From an uncultured Ruminococcus sp. (GTDB lineage: Bacteria; Bacillota; Clostridia; Oscillospirales; Acutalibacteraceae): a DNA stretch of 7,270 nt. The notes beneath the pieces are model-generated. The model worked only from the letters and a program-made list of their open reading frames with translations, did no database searches and had not been told where the DNA came from. Below are positions 1 through 6,196 of this stretch, one piece after another. A program made the translations under genes and the position numbers. The stretch lies in contig CACWNZ010000060.1 of assembly GCA_902762335.1 (NCBI GenBank), positions 1 to 7,270 on the forward strand, given 5' to 3'. Each line of letters starts with the position of its first letter. The stretch's first letter is position 1.

Positions 1-1402
1 CCTCCTCCATATATTCAAGGAAGGTCACGAAGTGCGCATCTATGTTATGCTCAAGTATCACCGCATCAAGTCCGTTGTCCTTGAAGAGCTTGATATACTG
101 TCCCTGAACGTCAGTGCTTGATACGTAATATACCTTGTCGTTCTGCTTCGGCAGCTCGGAGAAGGTCTTGTATTCGCCGTTTATGCTCTTGAACAGAAGA
201 ATATCCTTAACCTTTTCATAGAACTTTTCGTCCTTTATGCAGCCGAACTTGATGAAGGGGGAGATGTCGTCCCAATAGCTCTCGTAAGACTTGCGCTCGT
301 TCTTGAATACCGAGGTGAGCTTGTCTGCGACCTTTTTCGTGATGTGTCTGGAGATCTTTGCGACCTCGCCGTCATTCTGAAGGAAGGAGCGGGATACGTT
401 AAGGGGAAGATCGGGACAGTCGATAACGCCCTTGAGCAGCATAAGGAACTCGGGTACGACCTCCTTGATGTTGTCTGCAATGTATACCTGATTTGCAAAG
501 AGCTTTATCTCGCCGGGCATTACCTGAAGCTTGTCCGTCTGCTTGGGGAAGTAGAGTATGCCCTTAAGCCTGAAGGGGTAGTCTACGTTCAGGTGTATCC
601 AGAACAGAGGCAGATTCATGTCCGTGAAGGTCTCGCGGTAGAAGTCCTCGTACTCCTCGGTAGTGCAGTCCTTCGGCGCCTTCAGCCACAGGGGAGATAC
701 GTTGTTGATCGGCTTTTCCTCGGGCTTTGTCCCGTCCTTTTTCTCCTCTGTATTTTCGTCCTCCTTCTTTTCCTCTACAGAGGTAAAGAAGATCTCATAG
801 GGCATGAAATGACAGTATTTGCCGAGTATCTCTCTGAGCTTGAAGTCCATGAGGAACTCTTTTCCGTCGTCGGATATGTGCATGATAATGCTCGTTCCTC
901 TTTCCGTTCTCGTGCCTTCGGAGATCTCGTAGGTATGACTGCCGTTGCTCTCCCAATGAACGGGCTTTGCATCCTTCTGATATGAAAGCGTTTCTATCTC
1001 GACGTTCTCCGATACCATATAAGCCGAATAGAAGCCGAGACCGAAATGTCCGATAATGCCCGCATCGGCATCGGTCTGATCCTTGTACTTCTCAAGGAAC
1101 TCCTGCGCGCCCGAAAAGGCTATCTGAGCTATGTATTTCTCTACCTCGTCCTCGGTCATTCCTATACCGTTGTCGCTGACCGTGATAGTCTTTGCGTTTT
1201 TGTCAAGAACGATGTCGATACGGGGCTTTACGCCGTCGTCCTCAGCCTCGCCTATAAGGCAAAGGCTCTGATACTTCTTTACCGCATCGCATGAATTCGC
1301 AACGATCTCTCTGATAAAGATATCCTTGTCCGAATACAGCCACTTTTTGATTATCGGAAACAGATTTTCCGAATCGACCTTGATCTGACCTTCTCTTTTC
1401 AT
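1..1402 (-). CDS. htpG: Molecular chaperone HtpG (Hsp90), C-terminal part beyond window
   Basis: This is a cytosolic ATP-dependent Hsp90 chaperone that remodels client proteins as a homodimer. The frame runs from an ATG at 1402 to the window edge and gives 467 residues; the family is usually 600-650, so the dimerisation domain is missing only because of the edge. The N-terminal GHKL ATPase domain spans about residues 8-205. It carries the catalytic-type Glu32 in REIVANSCDA, the nucleotide-binding Asp77 in DNGIGM (77-82) and the lid glycines in GHFGLGFYSAYMV (118-130). A Lys/Glu-rich charged linker follows (about 208-232). The middle domain starts near PLWLKAPKD (237-245) and includes LPLNVSRSF with Arg338 at the place of the ATP-contacting middle-domain Arg. 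The NASDA motif reads NSCDA here, a mild substitution. A strong GGAGGT lies 8 bases before the start. The gene is 73 bases downstream of ftsK and has its own candidate promoter and inverted repeat. Identity is very secure. Confidence 0.96.
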   Translation of the reverse strand, partial: MKREGQIKVDSENLFPIIKKWLYSDKDIFIREIVANSCDAVKKYQSLCLIGEAEDDGVKPRIDIVLDKNAKTITVSDNGIGMTEDEVEKYIAQIAFSGAQEFLEKYKDQTDADAGIIGHFGLGFYSAYMVSENVEIETLSYQKDAKPVHWESNGSHTYEISEGTRTERGTSIIMHISDDGKEFLMDFKLREILGKYCHFMPYEIFFTSVEEKKEDENTEEKKDGTKPEEKPINNVSPLWLKAPKDCTTEEYEDFYRETFTDMNLPLFWIHLNVDYPFRLKGILYFPKQTDKLQVMPGEIKLFANQVYIADNIKEVVPEFLMLLKGVIDCPDLPLNVSRSFLQNDGEVAKISRHITKKVADKLTSVFKNERKSYESYWDDISPFIKFGCIKDEKFYEKVKDILLFKSINGEYKTFSELPKQNDKVYYVSSTDVQGQYIKLFKDNGLDAVILEHNIDAHFVTFLEYMEE

Positions 1403-1410
1403 TTTTTATT

Positions 1411-1416
1411 ACCTCC
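1411..1416 (-). promoter_or_regulatory. Ribosome-binding site of htpG
   Basis: On the minus strand this reads GGAGGT, 8 bases before the ATG at 1402. It supports that start; homology to Hsp90 begins within the first dozen residues. Confidence 0.85.
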
Positions 1417-1433
1417 GCAAATAATGATTTCAC

Positions 1434-1460
1434 GGAGCCGGGACACTGCGCCCCGGCTCC
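1434..1460 (-). repeat. Perfect 9-bp inverted repeat with 9-base spacer upstream of htpG
   Basis: GGAGCCGGG (1434-1442) and CCCGGCTCC (1452-1460) are exact reverse complements separated by nine bases. The element lies between the ftsK stop and the htpG ribosome-binding site. On the minus strand it is followed by GTGAAATCATTATTTG, not a U-tract, so it is a poor intrinsic terminator. It begins just 3 bases after a TATAAT box (1464-1469), which would put it over or directly after the transcription start. That position suits an operator or a 5' leader hairpin. The 9-N9-9 geometry equals that of the HrcA/CIRCE operator, but the arm sequence is different. A terminator for ftsK with partial read-through remains possible. 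Confidence 0.75.
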
Positions 1461-1463
1461 TGT

Positions 1464-1469
1464 ATTATA
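1464..1469 (-). promoter_or_regulatory. Candidate -10 box for an htpG promoter
   Basis: The minus strand reads TATAAT, a perfect sigma-A-type -10 hexamer, in the 73-base gap between ftsK and htpG. I see no good -35 hexamer 16-18 bases upstream; that stretch is GC-rich ftsK coding end. The call therefore rests on the -10 alone and on its sensible position 62 bases before the htpG start. Confidence 0.4.
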
Positions 1470-1475
1470 AAGTGT

Positions 1476-4283
1476 TTACCCGGGATCAGACTGTGACATA
1501 TTTCTTTCGAGCCACTGCTGATATGTCATAAGCACCTTTCTCGGCTTTGCGCCCTCATGGGGACCTACTATGCCCATCTGCTCCATCTGATCGATCAGCC
1601 TGCCCGCCCTTGCATAGCCGAGCCTCAGCCTTCTCTGAAGCAGAGAGGTAGATGCCTGTCCTGCCTCGACGACGCACTGTATCGCCTGCTCCATCATCGG
1701 GTCAGACTCACCGTCGCCGCCGTCATTCTGCTTGCCGCCGTTTTCGGAAGCGGCGTTTCTTTCTATCTCGTCGATAACGTCCTTATCGTATTCGACCGTC
1801 TTGTTCTTTTTGATAAAATCTATAATACGTTCTATCTCGTCATCGTCGACAAAGCAGCCCTGAACTCGCATGGGCTTTGTGGTGCCGATAGGGGAGTACA
1901 GCATATCACCCCGCCCGAGAAGCTTCTCTGCGCCTGCTGTGTCGAGGATAGTTCTTGAATCTATCTGTGACTTTACCGCAAATGCGATACGGCTCGGAAC
2001 GTTTGCCTTTATAAGTCCCGTGATGACGTCAACAGAGGGTCGCTGTGTTGCGATAACGAGATGCATACCCGCCGCACGCGCCATCTGGGCAAGACGGCAG
2101 ATAGATTCCTCTACTTCGTTGGGAGCCGCCATCATAAGATCGGCAAGCTCGTCAATTACTATTACGATATTGCACATTTTCTCAAGCTTCTGCTTTTTGG
2201 GGCTTTCGCCGCTGCTCTGAAGCTCCGCCTGAGCCTGCGCGAGCATTTCGTCCTCCTCAAAGGTCCTTTCGCTGTCGTCGATCTCGCTGTCGGCAGCTTC
2301 GGCGTTCTGCTTGTCGACGAGTCTGTTGTAGCCGTGCATATCTCGTACGTTGTACGCTGCAAAGGTCTTGTATCTCTCGAGCATTTCGTTTACCGCCCAA
2401 TTAAGAGCGCCCGCTGCCTTGCGGGGATCTGTAACGACAGGTACGAGAAGATGCGGTATCCCGTTGTATACGCCGAGCTCAACGACCTTCGGGTCTATAA
2501 GTATAAGCTTGACCTCATCGGGCGACGACTTATATAAAAGACTTACGAGCATTGAGTTTATGCACACCGATTTACCCGAGCCCGTAGAGCCTGCTATCAG
2601 CAGATGCGGCATTTTAGCAAGGTCTGCAAGCATTATCTTTCCCGCTATATCCTTGCCGAGAGCCACTGTCAGCTTGCTCTTGGCGCTCTGGAACTCGCTC
2701 GATTCAACAAGCCCTCTCATCTTTACAATAGTTACGTTTTTATTCGGGACTTCAATCCCTACGGCGTTTTTCCCGGGGATAGGCGCTTCTATTCTCACGC
2801 CCGTGGCGGCAAGATTCATTGCTATATCGTCCGAAAGATTGGTTATTTTGCTTATCTTGACACCCGACGCGGGCTGAAGCTCATATCTCGTAACCGAAGG
2901 ACCTCTGCATATATTTATTATAGACGTAGAAACGCCGAAGCTCTTTAGCGTTTCAACAAGCTTTGATGCGCTCTGGTTGAGCTCGTAGGATATGTTTCTT
3001 TCGGTCTCCGGGGGCTGCGGCTCAAGCAGTGTGGACGGCGGCTTGAGAAAGCCCTCCGCCGACGATGAGGTTATTCTTCCGAAATCATGCAGCTCTGACT
3101 GATCCGCCGCTGGCTTGTCGGTCTTTTGCGCGGGGGCGGTCTTAGGCTGAGCAGATGCGTGAGGAACAGGCTGCGCCGGGGGATTCTTCGGAGCGGGCTG
3201 TGAGAATACGGTGCTGATAGCGTCGTCATATCTTGTCTGCATCGGCGCATTGCTGCGGTTGTCGTTCTTTACGAGCTCGCCGATGTCAATAGTCGTATCC
3301 GAATATATGTCCTCAAATTCGTCCTCTGCGGTCTGCGCGGCGGGAGCGGGTCTTTTAGCCCTTTTAGGAGTCTCGTCGTTCCTCGGCGGAGGAGATACTG
3401 CGGGAGAGATGGGCTGTGCTTTTGTCGCGGAAGGATTATCGGGCTCGTAGATAGGTGTTTTGTTTATCCTTCTGAACTCGTTTTCCTCAGCCTTGCGCTT
3501 TACCTGCTGAAGCCGTTTTTCAACGCCTCTGTTCACGCGCTCCTCATGCGCTCTTCTTCGGGATTCGTCCTTTATCCTGTTTTCCTCATCGCGCACGCGT
3601 TCTCTGATCTCTCTGTGCTCGCTTATTTTTTCACTGACGGGCTGCTTTATTTTGTCGAACATATTTATGAACAACGCCTCAAACGACATATAAAGGAAGA
3701 ACGCAAGCACGAGCATAGCTACAAGCCCGCCTGCGACCGACCCGAGAAGCTTGGACAGCGGGATACCTAAAAGCGCGCCCGTTATTCCGGTGCCGTAATG
3801 CTTTACGCCCGCAATAAACGCGTTGTATAGCTCATCAAAATAATTGCCGAGCTCCATTCCCGATGAGGTAAAGCAGTAGACTACCGTAGAAAGCATAACT
3901 ACAGTTCCCGAAAAAAAGAATACCTTTAACGGGAAACGATAGGTCGATCTTGTCCTGAACATCTGTACCGAGCAGTAAAGAAGTATTATCGGCACCATAA
4001 ATCCGAATATACCGAAGCTGCCCCTGTAGATCGAGTGGATACCCCACCATATCGTTTCGCCCGGCAAAAAGAACACGAGGGTAAAAAATACCGAAAGACA
4101 GAGCAGTACGATGCCCGTTATCCTTCTTTTTCTTATCCTGTCCATTTCCGCCTGCTTTTTTGCGGCTTCTCTTGCAGAGGCGGTCTTTTTTCTGCGCTGT
4201 CCCGACGGGGGAGAAGCGGTACTCTTTTTTGCGCCCGACGGTCTTTTTTTTGTCGTCGTGCCTGTGGTTTTTCGTTCTGCCAT
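1476..4283 (-). CDS. ftsK: DNA translocase FtsK/SpoIIIE
   Basis: This is a membrane-anchored hexameric ATPase that pumps double-stranded DNA at the division or sporulation septum to clear trapped chromosome. The 935 residues fall into clear parts: a basic N-terminus (1-54); about four membrane segments between 55 and 203; an Arg/Glu-rich, probably coiled-coil stretch (211-270); a Pro/Ala-rich linker (about 280-425); then the motor. The motor has Walker A GSTGSGKS at 565-572 and Walker B IVIVIDELAD around 706-714, followed by conserved ATQRPS (745-750). The C-terminal winged-helix gamma domain (about 861-925) contains QRRLRLGYARAGRLID, the part that reads chromosome-orienting sequences in the family. 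An acidic, Gln-rich stretch (about 655-700) just before Walker B looks longer than in Bacillus SpoIIIE. GGAGGT sits 6 bases before the ATG. Whether it acts as vegetative FtsK/SftA or sporulation SpoIIIE cannot be told from sequence; the four membrane segments favour the SpoIIIE/FtsK form over soluble SftA. Protein identity is very secure. Confidence 0.96.
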   Translation of the reverse strand: MAERKTTGTTTKKRPSGAKKSTASPPSGQRRKKTASAREAAKKQAEMDRIRKRRITGIVLLCLSVFFTLVFFLPGETIWWGIHSIYRGSFGIFGFMVPIILLYCSVQMFRTRSTYRFPLKVFFFSGTVVMLSTVVYCFTSSGMELGNYFDELYNAFIAGVKHYGTGITGALLGIPLSKLLGSVAGGLVAMLVLAFFLYMSFEALFINMFDKIKQPVSEKISEHREIRERVRDEENRIKDESRRRAHEERVNRGVEKRLQQVKRKAEENEFRRINKTPIYEPDNPSATKAQPISPAVSPPPRNDETPKRAKRPAPAAQTAEDEFEDIYSDTTIDIGELVKNDNRSNAPMQTRYDDAISTVFSQPAPKNPPAQPVPHASAQPKTAPAQKTDKPAADQSELHDFGRITSSSAEGFLKPPSTLLEPQPPETERNISYELNQSASKLVETLKSFGVSTSIINICRGPSVTRYELQPASGVKISKITNLSDDIAMNLAATGVRIEAPIPGKNAVGIEVPNKNVTIVKMRGLVESSEFQSAKSKLTVALGKDIAGKIMLADLAKMPHLLIAGSTGSGKSVCINSMLVSLLYKSSPDEVKLILIDPKVVELGVYNGIPHLLVPVVTDPRKAAGALNWAVNEMLERYKTFAAYNVRDMHGYNRLVDKQNAEAADSEIDDSERTFEEDEMLAQAQAELQSSGESPKKQKLEKMCNIVIVIDELADLMMAAPNEVEESICRLAQMARAAGMHLVIATQRPSVDVITGLIKANVPSRIAFAVKSQIDSRTILDTAGAEKLLGRGDMLYSPIGTTKPMRVQGCFVDDDEIERIIDFIKKNKTVEYDKDVIDEIERNAASENGGKQNDGGDGESDPMMEQAIQCVVEAGQASTSLLQRRLRLGYARAGRLIDQMEQMGIVGPHEGAKPRKVLMTYQQWLERNMSQSDPG

Positions 4284-4289
4284 TTTTTT

Positions 4290-4295
4290 ACCTCC
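4290..4295 (-). promoter_or_regulatory. Ribosome-binding site of ftsK
   Basis: GGAGGT on the minus strand is followed by six adenines and then the ATG at 4283. It fixes the start of the translocase gene. Confidence 0.85.
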
Positions 4296-4307
4296 GTATA
4301 AACGGTG

Positions 4308-4343
4308 GGACAGGTCCCGCGCTGACCGTGCGCAGACTTGTCC
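4308..4343 (-). repeat. Imperfect inverted repeat/hairpin between uppP and ftsK
   Basis: GGACAGGTC (4308-4316) pairs with GACTTGTCC (4335-4343) at 8 of 9 positions. An inner GCGC...GCGC pair in the 18-base loop could extend the fold. It lies 22 bases after the uppP stop and 13 bases before the ftsK ribosome-binding site. No U-tract follows on the minus strand, so termination is unlikely. A processing or stabilising hairpin, or an operator, would fit better. On the transcript the single mismatch is A-C. Confidence 0.6.
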
Positions 4344-4364
4344 GATGATCTTATCTTATTACGT

Positions 4365-5303
4365 TCAGAAGGTCAGCGGCTGCTGAGTGAAGATATTTAC
4401 TCCCGAGGAAAGCTCTATTATGCTGATGAGCAGCACTCCGAGTCCGACTGCGGCGGTGTAAAGAATGAATATATACATTCTGCTCGTTTTGAGCAGCCAT
4501 TTGAAAAGCTTTATCGCTAAAAATCCGACGACTGCCGAAATGACCATTCCTATAAGCACGTAGAAGAAATTGACGTCCTTTACGCCCTCTTCAGAGAACA
4601 GAACGTCCTTCAGCTCAAGCAGCGCTGCCGCAAGGATAGCGGGCGTGCCGAGAAGAAAAGAATAGTCAAGAGCCGTAGTCTTGTTGATACCTCTGAATTG
4701 GCTTGCCGCAAGGGTAGAGCCCGAGCGTGAAAGTCCCGGGAATACGGCGGCAGCGCATTGGGTAAAGCCGACGATAACGGCATCTGCGGGGCTGTATCTT
4801 TTTCTGAGCCTTCTCATTTTTTTGCCTTTTACAAGAACTACGGGCGGTTTTTTTCTGCCGCCGAAGAACAAAAGCATACTCGTGGCAAGCAGCGCAAGAC
4901 CGACGATAAAGAAATACCCGTCCAGCGAGAACTTATCCGCAAGGTCCTTTATCTTCATTCCCGTACCCGGTATAGGCAGAAACAGCGCAAAGAGGGGGAG
5001 AAGACCCACTATTATCATAAGGGCAAGATTTTCCTCTCCGGTAAGCTCCTTGTATCTGAACTCTCGTTTTATCAGCTTTTTTATCACGCTGACAAGGGAC
5101 GAGAACAGTCTGATTATAAGCTTGAAATAAACCGCGCAAACGGCGGCAAGAGTGCCGATATGCAGCATTACGCCGAAAAAGAGATTATTCTCGGTAATAC
5201 CCGATATATGCTGATATATAGCGAGATGTCCGCTGCTCGAAACGGGCAGGAACTCTGTAAGTCCCTGAATTATTCCCTGAAAAACAGCATCAAAAAAATT
5301 CAT
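4365..5303 (-). CDS. uppP: Undecaprenyl-diphosphate phosphatase UppP (BacA family)
   Basis: This integral membrane enzyme removes one phosphate from undecaprenyl pyrophosphate, regenerating the lipid carrier for peptidoglycan and other envelope polymers; raised dosage gives bacitracin tolerance in family members. The 312-residue protein opens with the diagnostic stretch QGLTEFLPVSSSGH (13-26), which holds the (E/Q)xxxE motif as Gln13 and Glu17. The second signature, PGLSRSGST, lies at 189-197, with the catalytic-type Arg193. Hydrophobic segments fill most of the rest. It is longer than the roughly 265-275 residues of the Escherichia coli type because of polar loops near 70-92 and 149-172, the latter strongly Lys/Arg-rich. 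The start at 5303 has GGGGGT six bases upstream, and the family signature begins at once. It sits 45 bases downstream of tepA and 81 bases upstream of ftsK, so one transcript is plausible. Identity is secure. Confidence 0.95.
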   Translation of the reverse strand: MNFFDAVFQGIIQGLTEFLPVSSSGHLAIYQHISGITENNLFFGVMLHIGTLAAVCAVYFKLIIRLFSSLVSVIKKLIKREFRYKELTGEENLALMIIVGLLPLFALFLPIPGTGMKIKDLADKFSLDGYFFIVGLALLATSMLLFFGGRKKPPVVLVKGKKMRRLRKRYSPADAVIVGFTQCAAAVFPGLSRSGSTLAASQFRGINKTTALDYSFLLGTPAILAAALLELKDVLFSEEGVKDVNFFYVLIGMVISAVVGFLAIKLFKWLLKTSRMYIFILYTAAVGLGVLLISIIELSSGVNIFTQQPLTF

Positions 5304-5309
5304 ATATGT

Positions 5310-5315
5310 ACCCCC
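5310..5315 (-). promoter_or_regulatory. Ribosome-binding site of uppP
   Basis: The minus strand reads GGGGGT six bases before the ATG at 5303. One G replaces the A of the GGAGGT seen before ftsK and htpG, so this may be a weaker site. Confidence 0.65.
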
Positions 5316-5325
5316 GTATCGTAAG

Positions 5326-5344
5326 CGGCAGAGAATATCTGCCG
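5326..5344 (-). repeat. Perfect 7-bp inverted repeat between tepA and uppP
   Basis: CGGCAGA (5326-5332) and TCTGCCG (5338-5344) are exact reverse complements with a five-base loop. The element starts four bases after the tepA stop and ends ten bases before the uppP ribosome-binding site. No T-rich run follows on the minus strand, so it is probably an intercistronic hairpin and not a full terminator. Confidence 0.6.
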
Positions 5345-5348
5345 TATG

Positions 5349-6101
5349 TTATTTCCTTTTATTCCGGGTCTGACGGCTCCTGCTTATCATTTTATACAGA
5401 GCCTTCACAGCATCGTTAAGACTGCCTATGCTGTTTATCAGTCCCTCTCTGACGGCAGCCTCGCCGTCAAGAATAGTGCCTATATCCATTACAAGCTCGC
5501 CCGTGTTAAGCGCGAGCCGTTCGTATCTTTCTGAGGATATTTTTGAATGCGCCGTTACAAAGTCCGTTATCCTGCGCTGCATTCTTTTGAAATATTCAAA
5601 CGCCTGCGGCACCCCGAGCATCAGACCGTTCATTCTGACGGGGTGTATGGTCATGGTCGCAGAGCGCGCTATAAAAGATCTTTTGGCGGCGACCGCGATA
5701 GGGACGCCTATAGAGTGTCCGCCGCCGAGCACAAGTGAGACTACGGGCTTTGTCATGCCCGCCATAAGCTCCGCTATGGCAAGACCTGCCTCCACGTCTC
5801 CGCCCACGGTATTCAGAATAACTAAAAGTCCGTCTATCTCGGTGCTTTGCTCCGCCGCGATAAGCTGAGGAATGATATGCTCGTATTTGGTGGTCTTGTT
5901 GCGGGGAGAGAGGATATAATGTCCCTCTATCTGACCGATGATAGTCATGCATTGTATAACGAATTCGCCGTTATCCGATATGATAGAGCCCGTTTCTATT
6001 ACCCCTTCGGTCTGACCTGCGGCAGACCGTTCACTGCGCTGTTCGTCGTCATCTTCGGTTGCGGGCGGGAGCTCCTCGTATAATGCTTTGTTATGATACA
6101 T
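5349..6101 (-). CDS. tepA: ClpP-like serine protease, TepA/YmfB type
   Basis: This is a ClpP/crotonase-fold peptidase of family S14. In Bacillus the homologue TepA (YmfB) is encoded just upstream of spoIIIE and is implicated in spore outgrowth through degradation of spore DNA-binding proteins. With the start at 6101 the protein has 250 residues, close to the family length. An acidic, probably disordered N-terminus (about 1-35) precedes the fold. The LNTVGGDVEAGLAIAELM stretch (98-115) matches the substrate-groove strand of ClpP. The nucleophile is Ser130 in GGGHSIG and the His is His153 in TIHPV; Asp206 or a nearby Asp is the likely third member, which I could not fix by alignment. No signal peptide or membrane segment is evident. 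Two in-frame ATGs exist: 6107 is only one base from GGAGG, while 6101 is seven bases away, so I chose 6101. Its target in this organism is unknown. It could be co-transcribed with uppP and ftsK. Confidence 0.88.
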   Translation of the reverse strand: MYHNKALYEELPPATEDDDEQRSERSAAGQTEGVIETGSIISDNGEFVIQCMTIIGQIEGHYILSPRNKTTKYEHIIPQLIAAEQSTEIDGLLVILNTVGGDVEAGLAIAELMAGMTKPVVSLVLGGGHSIGVPIAVAAKRSFIARSATMTIHPVRMNGLMLGVPQAFEYFKRMQRRITDFVTAHSKISSERYERLALNTGELVMDIGTILDGEAAVREGLINSIGSLNDAVKALYKMISRSRQTRNKRK

Positions 6102-6108
6102 AACCATG

Positions 6109-6113
6109 CCTCC
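6109..6113 (-). promoter_or_regulatory. Ribosome-binding site that decides the tepA start
   Basis: GGAGG on the minus strand is followed by C, ATG, GTT, ATG. The first ATG (6107) leaves a one-base spacer, too short for normal initiation. The second (6101) leaves seven bases, which is standard. The two choices differ by two residues. Confidence 0.75.
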
Positions 6114-6117
6114 GTGA

Positions 6118-6141
6118 CAAATGATATGATATTATCATTTG
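6118..6141. promoter_or_regulatory. Perfect 9-N6-9 palindrome upstream of tepA, candidate operator
   Basis: CAAATGATA (6118-6126) and TATCATTTG (6133-6141) are exact reverse complements with six bases between. The site lies four bases upstream of the tepA ribosome-binding site in the 95-base gap after the small membrane-protein gene. The AT-rich, symmetric arms are what a dimeric repressor site looks like, but no regulator is encoded nearby. It resembles Fur-family boxes only loosely (TGATA...TATCA, even centre). It could instead fold as a leader hairpin. Confidence 0.5.
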
Positions 6142-6152
6142 CCCGAAGGGCT

Positions 6153-6181
6153 GAAATATACGCCGTAATATATTATATTTC
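6153..6181. repeat. AT-rich 8-bp inverted repeat in the gap before tepA
   Basis: GAAATATA (6153-6160) and TATATTTC (6174-6181) are exact reverse complements around 13 bases that include the palindrome TAATATATTA (6166-6175). On the minus strand the segment contains TATAAT and TATATT hexamers that could serve as a -10 box for tepA, although I see no convincing -35. A small GCCCTTCGGGC hairpin lies between this element and the tepA palindrome. Confidence 0.4.
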
Positions 6182-6196
6182 ATTTCTGTCGGATTA

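Noticed and set aside
344..985. Long plus-strand frame of 213 codons with leucine-rich, membrane-like composition
   Set aside because: It lies entirely opposite the conserved ATPase and middle domains of htpG. Its composition follows from the complement of that gene, and it has no recognisable family or ribosome-binding site.
1434..1460. A true CIRCE element or a standard intrinsic terminator before htpG
   Set aside because: The spacing matches CIRCE but the arms do not, and no U-tract follows the stem on the transcribed strand.
1557..2948. Several plus-strand frames of 110-175 codons
   Set aside because: All are antisense to the well-conserved FtsK motor domain, overlap each other in different frames and show no family features.
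4681..5324. Plus-strand frames of 149 and 188 codons
   Set aside because: They are antisense to uppP, whose identity and catalytic motifs are clear.
5428..5868. Plus-strand frame of 146 codons
   Set aside because: It is antisense to the ClpP-like core of tepA and resembles no known protein.
5349..6107. Starting tepA at the first ATG, 6107
   Set aside because: It is only one base from the GGAGG ribosome-binding site, whereas the ATG at 6101 has a normal seven-base spacer.
6118..6141. A Fur/PerR/Zur box before tepA
   Set aside because: The TGATA...TATCA arms are suggestive, but the symmetry centre falls between two bases instead of on one and the gene has no link to metal uptake.
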